A stretch of 5,036 nt of DNA from an uncultured Mucispirillum sp. GTDB lineage: Bacteria; Chrysiogenota; Deferribacteres; Deferribacterales; Mucispirillaceae. A program made the translations under genes and the position numbers. The stretch is taken from NCBI GenBank assembly GCA_947177675.1, contig CAMWVK010000162.1:1-5036 (forward strand), written 5' to 3'. Under the pieces are notes generated by a model that was not told where the DNA came from, made no database searches, and saw nothing but the letters and a program-made list of their open reading frames with translations. Of this stretch, positions 1 to 5,036 are shown piece after piece; the first letter of the stretch is position 1; each line of letters starts with the position of its first letter.

Positions 1-7
1 TTATATT

Positions 8-13
8 GGTGAT
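8..13 (+). promoter_or_regulatory. Ribosome binding site deciding the adaptor start
   Basis: The bases GGTGAT match the 3' half of the extended Shine-Dalgarno consensus (GGAGGTGAT) and end four bases before the ATG at 18. This favours ATG 18 over the in-frame TTG at 6 and GTG at 9, both of which would sit on top of or before this site. The spacing is a little short if the whole hexamer pairs, and six bases if only GGTG pairs. Confidence 0.6.
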
Positions 14-17
14 TATT

Positions 18-1190
18 ATGCACAAAAATCGTATTACAAAAGTGATACCATTAGTTATTATTTCACTCATTCTTTTTGCAGGCTGTAAAAAAACGGAACA
101 GCAGGCTCAAAATACTGAAATGCCAGCTATTGTTGAGTTAATGACTATTGAACAAAAAGATACTCCTTTTGTTGTGGAATATGTAGGTATAACAGAAGGT
201 TCTAAATCTGTTGAAGTGAAAGCTCAGGTTGGTGGCATTTTAAGAGAGCGTTTATATCAGGAAGGTCAGTATGTAAATGCAGGCGATGTGCTTTTTACTA
301 TTGAGCCAGATACTTATGAAGCTGCATTAAAAGCCGCTAAAGGTAATCTTGATATGGCTAAAGCTCAGCTTATTCAGGCAAAACTTGATTATGACAGATT
401 TTCTAATCTTTATAAAACTAATTCTATAAGTAAAAAAGATTATGATGCAGCAGTTGCTAATTATGAATCAGCAAAAGCTCAATTAGAAACAGCTCAAGGT
501 AATTTAAGCGATTCAAAAATTCGTCTTGGTTATACAAATGTTATAGCACCAGTTTCAGGCTATACAAGTAAAGCAAACTTTACAGAAGGTAATTTAATTT
601 CTACAACTACCGTTACACCGCTTACATATATTAATCAGGTAAACCCAATATATGTAAACTTTTCTATTCCTGCTACAACTATGACTCAGTTGAGAATATT
701 AGCAAATGAAGGAAAAGTTACTGCAGCAGAAGAATTATCATCTACAGTTTATACTGGTGATAATACAAAATATCCAGAAGCAGGAAAAGTTATCTTTTTT
801 GATAAAGTGATTACTTCTGCAACAGGTGATATTAAAATTAAAGCAGAATTTCCAAACCCATATATGGCACTTCTGCCCGGACAGTATGTAAGAGCAACAT
901 TAGATGGTTATACACTCACTAATGCAATAGTTATCCCACAGAAAGCTGTTATGCAGCGTCAAGGCAAACAGGTTGTTCTTTTGGTAGATGCTCAAAACAG
1001 AGCTCATTTTACACCTGTAACATTAGGTATAAATATGGGTAACTATTTTATGGTGCTTGATGGTTTAAAAGCAGAAGATAAAATTGTTGTTGAAGGTGCT
1101 AATAAAATTATGCGTGATAATGCATTAGTTATGGATGTAAAAGCAATGCAGTCAAAAGCAGGGCAGGCTCCACAACAGCAGGCCAAATAA
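18..1190 (+). CDS. RND efflux periplasmic adaptor lipoprotein (AcrA/MexA-type membrane fusion protein)
   Basis: This 390-residue protein is the periplasmic adaptor that bridges an inner-membrane RND pump to an outer-membrane channel. Seen in the sequence: a signal peptide (residues 1-22) ending in the lipobox L-F-A-G-C, so Cys23 should be lipidated; a first lipoyl half at about 65-100 (VGGILRERLYQEGQ); an alpha-helical hairpin rich in Ala, Lys and Gln at about 101-168; a second lipoyl half at about 170-195 (APVSGYTSKANFTEGNLIS); a beta-barrel at about 205-297 containing FPNPYMALLPGQYVRA; and a membrane-proximal domain from about 300 (AIVIPQKAV). It ends in a Gln-rich tail. The layout and length match E. 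coli AcrA (397 residues) throughout. ATG 18 is chosen because it follows the GGTGAT site and gives a standard signal peptide; TTG 6 or GTG 9 would add three or four residues. It is the first gene of an operon with the pump 14 bases downstream. The family and role are confident; the substrate cannot be read. Confidence 0.96.
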   Translation: MHKNRITKVIPLVIISLILFAGCKKTEQQAQNTEMPAIVELMTIEQKDTPFVVEYVGITEGSKSVEVKAQVGGILRERLYQEGQYVNAGDVLFTIEPDTYEAALKAAKGNLDMAKAQLIQAKLDYDRFSNLYKTNSISKKDYDAAVANYESAKAQLETAQGNLSDSKIRLGYTNVIAPVSGYTSKANFTEGNLISTTTVTPLTYINQVNPIYVNFSIPATTMTQLRILANEGKVTAAEELSSTVYTGDNTKYPEAGKVIFFDKVITSATGDIKIKAEFPNPYMALLPGQYVRATLDGYTLTNAIVIPQKAVMQRQGKQVVLLVDAQNRAHFTPVTLGINMGNYFMVLDGLKAEDKIVVEGANKIMRDNALVMDVKAMQSKAGQAPQQQAK

Positions 1191-1193
1191 TAC

Positions 1194-1197
1194 AGGT
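1194..1197 (+). promoter_or_regulatory. Ribosome binding site of the RND pump gene
   Basis: AGGT lies seven bases before the ATG at 1205, inside the 14-base gap between the adaptor stop (1188-1190) and the pump start. It is a modest site. The short gap leaves no room for a promoter or terminator, so the two genes are almost certainly transcribed together, perhaps with translational coupling. Confidence 0.5.
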
Positions 1198-1204
1198 ATT
1201 TAAT

Positions 1205-4200
1205 ATGGAAAATAAAGAAATACAAGCAGGTTTTTTTATTCAAAGGCCTATTTTTGCAACAGTTATATCTATTATTATAACATTGGTAGGCTTAATATGT
1301 ATCCAAATACTGCCTATTGAAAGGTATCCAAACTTAACACCGCCTCAAGTATCAGTTTCTGCTTCTTATAATGGTGCAGATGCTGAAACAATTGCACAAA
1401 ATGTAGCTTCAATATTAGAAAGTGCAATTTTTGGTGTTGATGATATGATATATATGAACTCTGTTTCTTCAAGTGCAGGTTATGTAAATGTTACTGTAAC
1501 TTTTGCCATAGGAACTGACCCTGATTTAGCAACAATAAATGTTAATAATAAAGTTCAGACTGCTCTTGCTCAGCTTCCAACAGAAGTGCAGCAGCTTGGT
1601 ATTACAGTTACAAAAAGAAACCCATCTATGCTTGTGATGGTTGCATTATCATCACCTGATAACAGTTACAGTAAAGAATATCTTGCAAACTATGCTGCTC
1701 TTAATGTTGTTGATGAACTAAAACAGGTAGATGGTGTTGGTGAAGTAAGCTTATTTGGTAAAGATTCATATTCTATCCGTGTATGGCTTGACCCTAATAA
1801 ATTAGCTTATTATAACTTAATACCAGATGATGTATCAAATGTTATCCGCTCACAGAATGCTCAATTTGCAGCAGGTTCTATTGGAGCAGCTCCAATGAAA
1901 GGCAAGGCGGATGTTTACTGGCAGGTATTACCACCTTTAAGGTATAGCACACCAGAAGAATTTGGTGAAATAATTATCAGGGCAAATTCTGACGGCAGCA
2001 CACTTAGATTAAAAGATGTAGCACGCTTAGAGCTTGGTGCAGAAACTTATGGTGTTGAATCTCGTTATAATGGAGTAATGGCTACTGCAATGGCGATTTA
2101 TCTTTCTCCAGATGCAAATGCACTTGCCACAGCTAATGCTGTTAAAGTAAAAGTTCAGCAGCTTTCAGAAAACTTTCCTGAAGGTATGGACTATCACTTT
2201 GTATTTGATAGCACAAAATTTATCGTAATATCTATTGAAGAAGTTGTTAAAACATTAATAGAAGCATTAATTCTTGTTATTATTATTGTTTATGTGTTCC
2301 TGCAAAGCTGGAGAGCAACATTAATTCCATCTATTGCAGTGCCTGTATCTATTATAGGCACATTTGCAGGTATGTATGCATTAGGTTTCTCTATTAACAT
2401 CTTAACAATGTTTGCTATGGTTTTAGCCATTGGTATGGTTGTGGATGATGCAATTATTGTTGTTGAAAATGTTGAAAGACTGATGGCTACTGGTTTAAGT
2501 GTAAAAAGAGCAACAGCTCAGGCAATGCATGAAGTAACTCGTCCAGTTATTGCCGTTGTGCTTGTTTTATCAGCTGTATTTATCCCAGTTGCATTTATGG
2601 GTGGTATGGCAGGTGTAATGTATAAACAGTTTGCCATAACTATTGTTATATCTGTTATTATTTCAGGTATCGTTGCCTTAACTTTTACACCAGCACTTTG
2701 TATGCTTTTATTGAAACATGGCAAGGAAGAAAAACATATTTTACATCGTGGATTTAATAAAGGCTTTGATTTTATGACAAAAGGCTATCTCCATGGTGTA
2801 AAATTTATTTTAAGAAATAATATAATAGCTGTGCTGATATATGGTGTTACTATTGCAGGTATAGCATTTTTATTTACCCATATACCAACAGGGCTTGTGC
2901 CTGAAGAAGACCAAGGTGTTGTTTTATCTATTGTCCAGCTTCCAGATGGAACTTCAACAGATAGAACTGCTAAATATATGGAAGAATTTGCAAATAAACT
3001 TAAACAAGACCCATCAGTAGAAGGTTTTATGGCTTTGGCAGGTTTTGATATGCTTGCAGGTTCTGTCCGTCCTAATATGGGGGCAGCATTTATTGACCTT
3101 ATTCACTGGGATAACAGAACAACTGATAATCTTTCATCATTTGCATTAGTTGGTAAAATATATGGTATGGGTGTAGTAACCCCTGAAGGTGTAAGTTTTG
3201 CATTTAACCCGTCTCCAATACCTGGCATGAGTACTACAGGTGGCTTTGAAATGTGGATACAAAACAGGGCAGGCGATTCGACAGAAAAGCTTTATGAGTA
3301 TGCTATGCAGATTGTAATGGCAGCTAACCAAAGACCAGAAATTAGTGGTGCAAGAACAACTATGAGTATTACTGCACCACAAATGCAGCTGGAAGTTGAC
3401 AGGGAAAAAGCTCTTGCAATGGGTGTTTCTATTTCAGATATTTTCTCTGTGTTATCATCAACACTTGGTCAGTCTTATGTTAATGATTTTAACTTGTTTG
3501 GCAGGTCATACAAAGTATATGCTCAGGCTGATGCAGAATACCGCTCTACACCTAGCGATTTAAGTAAACTATATGTTCGCAGCTCAAATGGTGATATGGT
3601 TCCAATATCTACAATGGTATCATATACTCAAAAAGGCGGTGCTTATGTTATAGAAAGGTATAATAACTTCCCTGCTACAAAAATTTTAGGTAATACAGGA
3701 AATGGATACAGCTCTGGTGAAACTATGGCAGCTATTGAGGAAGTGGCAAAAAGTATTCTTCCACAAGATTATACTATCGGCTGGTCTGGTCAGTCATATC
3801 AAGAAAGAGTATCAACAGGAAGCACAGAAATTGTATTTGCTCTTGCTATGGTTATGGTATTTTTAATATTAGCAGCACAGTATGAAAGCTGGTCATTACC
3901 ATTTGCAGTTGTTATATCTATTCCATTTGCTGCTCTTGGTGCAGGGCTTGCAACATACTTTAAAAACTTCAATAACGATATTTATTTCCAAGTTGCTCTT
4001 GTTACTCTTGTAGGGCTTGCAGCTAAAAATGCAATCTTAATTGTAGAGTTTGCAGTAGAAAAATACAGGGCAGGTGGCTGCACATTAGAAGAGGCAGCAT
4101 TTACAGGTGCTCAGCTTAGGTTTAGACCTATTATTATGACATCTCTTGCCTTTATTTTTGGAACAATACCACTTGCAATAAGCACAGGAGCTGGTGCTGC

Positions 4201-4345
4201 CAGCCGTAATGTATTAGGCTGGGCGGTTGTAGGCGGTATGATGTTTGCAACTATCCTGCTGCCGCTTTTTGTCCCATTTTTCTTTAAATGGATTATGTGG
4301 ATATCAATAAAACTTTTTCCACCAAAGGAAGATGAATTTGAATAA
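1205..4345 (+). CDS. RND multidrug efflux transporter, HAE-1 family (AcrB/MexB-type inner-membrane pump)
   Basis: This 1046-residue protein is a proton-driven inner-membrane pump that, as a trimer, passes drugs or other amphiphiles to the adaptor and an outer-membrane channel. Its length is close to AcrB (1049). It opens with the family signature FFIQRPIFATVISI and has the usual plan: TM1 near 11-33, a periplasmic porter domain, TM2-TM6 near 343-502, TM7 near 539-560, a second porter domain, and TM8-TM12 near 874-1035. The proton-relay residues are all present by manual alignment: Asp414 and Asp415 in TM4 (AcrB D407/D408), Lys941 in TM10 (K940), Arg972 and Thr979 in TM11 (R971/T978). The strongly conserved GxxxDD helix (AIGMVVDDAIIVVENVER) and RPIIMTSLAF are intact, so it should be functional. 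The start follows AGGT at the usual distance, just after the adaptor gene. There is no frameshift. The two paired acidic residues and hydrophobic porter sites point to HAE (drug/amphiphile) efflux rather than heavy-metal (CusA) efflux; the actual substrates are not readable. Confidence 0.98.
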   Translation: MENKEIQAGFFIQRPIFATVISIIITLVGLICIQILPIERYPNLTPPQVSVSASYNGADAETIAQNVASILESAIFGVDDMIYMNSVSSSAGYVNVTVTFAIGTDPDLATINVNNKVQTALAQLPTEVQQLGITVTKRNPSMLVMVALSSPDNSYSKEYLANYAALNVVDELKQVDGVGEVSLFGKDSYSIRVWLDPNKLAYYNLIPDDVSNVIRSQNAQFAAGSIGAAPMKGKADVYWQVLPPLRYSTPEEFGEIIIRANSDGSTLRLKDVARLELGAETYGVESRYNGVMATAMAIYLSPDANALATANAVKVKVQQLSENFPEGMDYHFVFDSTKFIVISIEEVVKTLIEALILVIIIVYVFLQSWRATLIPSIAVPVSIIGTFAGMYALGFSINILTMFAMVLAIGMVVDDAIIVVENVERLMATGLSVKRATAQAMHEVTRPVIAVVLVLSAVFIPVAFMGGMAGVMYKQFAITIVISVIISGIVALTFTPALCMLLLKHGKEEKHILHRGFNKGFDFMTKGYLHGVKFILRNNIIAVLIYGVTIAGIAFLFTHIPTGLVPEEDQGVVLSIVQLPDGTSTDRTAKYMEEFANKLKQDPSVEGFMALAGFDMLAGSVRPNMGAAFIDLIHWDNRTTDNLSSFALVGKIYGMGVVTPEGVSFAFNPSPIPGMSTTGGFEMWIQNRAGDSTEKLYEYAMQIVMAANQRPEISGARTTMSITAPQMQLEVDREKALAMGVSISDIFSVLSSTLGQSYVNDFNLFGRSYKVYAQADAEYRSTPSDLSKLYVRSSNGDMVPISTMVSYTQKGGAYVIERYNNFPATKILGNTGNGYSSGETMAAIEEVAKSILPQDYTIGWSGQSYQERVSTGSTEIVFALAMVMVFLILAAQYESWSLPFAVVISIPFAALGAGLATYFKNFNNDIYFQVALVTLVGLAAKNAILIVEFAVEKYRAGGCTLEEAAFTGAQLRFRPIIMTSLAFIFGTIPLAISTGAGAASRNVLGWAVVGGMMFATILLPLFVPFFFKWIMWISIKLFPPKEDEFE

Positions 4346-4353
4346 AATATAAA

Positions 4354-4384
4354 ATATAAACCCCTGCACAGCAGGGGTTTATAT
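4354..4384. terminator. Bidirectional intrinsic terminator between convergent genes
   Basis: A perfect 14-bp inverted repeat (4354-4367 with 4371-4384) surrounds a three-base loop ACA. Its core is CCCCTGC/GCAGGGG, flanked by TATAAA/TTTATA. It starts eight bases after the pump stop codon and 16 bases beyond the nitroreductase stop on the other strand. Read rightwards, the GC core is followed by TTTATAT; read leftwards, it is followed by a longer T-rich run (complement of 4341-4360, in which AAAATAT is tandemly repeated). It should therefore work on both strands, probably better for the nitroreductase transcript. Confidence 0.9.
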
Positions 4385-4400
4385 AATGCTTATAATCTAA

Positions 4401-4931
4401 TTAATATTTATTATAATGAACTTTTGAGTTATCATATCTATCAACAAACTTATGTTTTTCTTCGGAATAGCCTATTGCAATAACAGCAAATGGAGTAATA
4501 TGCTCTGGCATATTAAAATGTTTTTTTAAGCCATTAATGCGTTTTTCATCTGGATATGTGCCTATCCATACAGAGCCTAGTCCAAGTTCTACAGCCTGTA
4601 ATAATATATTTTGGATAGATGCAGATAAGTCCTCAGGATACCATGCAAGTCCATTTTCGCCTCTGTATGTAGTTTTCTCATTGCCTAAAACAATTATTAC
4701 AAGGGGAGCTTTAGCTGCAAGCACATAATGTTTATCAATTGGTGCAATACTGTCTATTATTTTTTCATCATCAAGCACTAAAAACTCCCAAGGCTGTTTA
4801 TTGCATGCTGAAGGTGCCTGCATAGCAGCACGGAGAAGAATATCTACTTTTTCCTGCTCAACTTTTTTTTCTTTTATAAATGAACGGATAGAGCGGCGTG
4901 TAAAAATTGTGCTTTCATTAATATTTTCCAT
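4401..4931 (-). CDS. Nitroreductase-family FMN-dependent oxidoreductase
   Basis: This 176-residue soluble protein belongs to the nitroreductase family, whose members are usually FMN-binding homodimers that use NAD(P)H to reduce nitro compounds, quinones or similar acceptors. Visible signatures: the N-terminal FMN phosphate motif RRSIRSF at 12-18 (R12, S14 and R16 correspond to R10, S12 and K14 of E. coli NfsB); PSACNKQPWEF at 40-50 (N44, Q46 near the flavin); a helix DLSASIQNILLQAVELGLGS at 101-120 followed by VWIG; and IAIGY at 151-155 ahead of a basic C-terminal end with R165. It is shorter than NfsB (217) but normal for the compact nitroreductases common in anaerobes. ATG 4931 is preceded by AGAGG six bases upstream. 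It is a single-gene unit, convergent with the efflux operon and sharing its terminator. The physiological substrate is unknown: it may be a nitroaromatic reductase, but the family also includes other flavin reactions. Confidence 0.93.
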   Translation of the reverse strand: MENINESTIFTRRSIRSFIKEKKVEQEKVDILLRAAMQAPSACNKQPWEFLVLDDEKIIDSIAPIDKHYVLAAKAPLVIIVLGNEKTTYRGENGLAWYPEDLSASIQNILLQAVELGLGSVWIGTYPDEKRINGLKKHFNMPEHITPFAVIAIGYSEEKHKFVDRYDNSKVHYNKY

Positions 4932-4937
4932 AAGTAA

Positions 4938-4942
4938 CCTCT
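4938..4942 (-). promoter_or_regulatory. Ribosome binding site of the nitroreductase gene
   Basis: On the minus strand AGAGG, extending to AGAGGT, sits six bases before the ATG at 4931. This is the clearest Shine-Dalgarno site in the window and fixes the start of the nitroreductase. Confidence 0.75.
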
Positions 4943-4960
4943 TTATATTTATGATAGACT

Positions 4961-4989
4961 ATTATTTATATTTTTTGAAGAAATTTCAA
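4961..4989 (-). promoter_or_regulatory. Candidate sigma70-type promoter of the nitroreductase gene
   Basis: On the minus strand TTGAAA (4989-4984) and AATAAT (4966-4961) are separated by 17 bases, a good match in spacing to -35 and -10 elements. The start of transcription would fall near 4954, leaving a leader of roughly 23 bases that contains the ribosome binding site. The -35 overlaps an inverted repeat TTGAA-N5-TTCAA (4975-4989). The surrounding sequence is very AT-rich, so chance matches are likely. The rest of the 4932-5036 interval shows no convincing gene. Confidence 0.4.
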
Positions 4990-5036
4990 TATAAAAATAT
5001 TTACCATATTGCTTTGATTTTTTGCAATTTATATGA

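Noticed and set aside
1226..1231. Frequent hexamer GCAGGT through the efflux genes, considered as a DNA uptake or chi-like signal
   Set aside because: Nearly every occurrence I checked is the in-frame codon pair GCA-GGT (Ala-Gly) of a membrane protein rich in that pair, so codon use explains it.
1043..1243. Minus-strand open frame of 66 codons across the adaptor/pump junction
   Set aside because: It is antisense to the 3' end of the adaptor gene and the start of the pump gene, both well supported. The translation is Cys- and Ile-rich with no recognisable domain.
2518..2724. Minus-strand open frame of 68 codons inside the pump gene
   Set aside because: It lies wholly opposite conserved TM5-TM6 codons of the RND protein, and its Thr/Ile-rich product is what antisense reading of that stretch gives.
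3146..3382. Minus-strand open frame of 78 codons inside the pump gene
   Set aside because: It is antisense to the second porter domain. The Cys/His/Tyr-rich translation has no domain, and the spacing of its cysteines is not a metal-binding pattern.
4341..4360. Tandem AAAATAT units before the terminator hairpin, considered as a separate repeat
   Set aside because: Two copies of an AT-only 7-mer are expected in such sequence and they serve as the T-rich tail of the terminator read on the minus strand.
4537..4728. Plus-strand open frame of 63 codons opposite the nitroreductase gene
   Set aside because: It lies entirely within the well-supported nitroreductase gene on the other strand and shows no motif of its own.
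4401..4931. Functional link between the nitroreductase and the efflux pump as one drug-handling system
   Set aside because: The genes converge on a shared terminator and have separate promoters, so neighbourhood alone does not support joint function or regulation.

Overview
The window is AT-rich and carries three complete genes packed tightly together. It has the look of a Gram-negative bacterium: a lipoprotein adaptor and an RND pump that work across two membranes, Shine-Dalgarno sites before each gene, and codons ending mostly in A or T. By eye the composition and protein style would suit an AT-rich, possibly anaerobic or host-associated lineage (a Deferribacterota relative such as Mucispirillum is one possibility). 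That placement is a low-confidence guess, because no rRNA or other marker gene is present.

Layout. Positions 18-1190 (+) encode a periplasmic membrane-fusion (adaptor) lipoprotein of the AcrA/MexA type. After a 14-base gap, positions 1205-4345 (+) encode a full-length RND inner-membrane transporter of the hydrophobe/amphiphile efflux class (AcrB/MexB type) with its proton-relay residues intact. A strong symmetrical hairpin at 4354-4384 follows and probably ends transcription from both sides. Converging on it from the right, positions 4401-4931 (-) encode a short FMN-dependent nitroreductase-family protein. The last 105 bases (4932-5036) are non-coding as far as they can be read and hold the nitroreductase ribosome binding site and a candidate promoter.

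How the genes work together. The adaptor and pump form a two-gene operon making the inner-membrane and periplasmic parts of a tripartite drug/solute efflux system. No outer-membrane channel (TolC/OprM type) is in the window. Because the terminator directly follows the pump gene, the channel must be encoded upstream of the window or elsewhere. The nitroreductase is a separate convergent transcription unit with no evidence of shared regulation. The adaptor's own promoter and any local regulator lie upstream of the window, since only 17 bases precede its start.

Novelty. I found no undescribed system here. The region reads as an ordinary efflux operon beside a nitroreductase gene. The points listed as findings are modest: the two-way terminator, binding-pocket differences from AcrB, the lipoprotein sorting residue, homopolymer tracts, and inverted repeats near the nitroreductase promoter.
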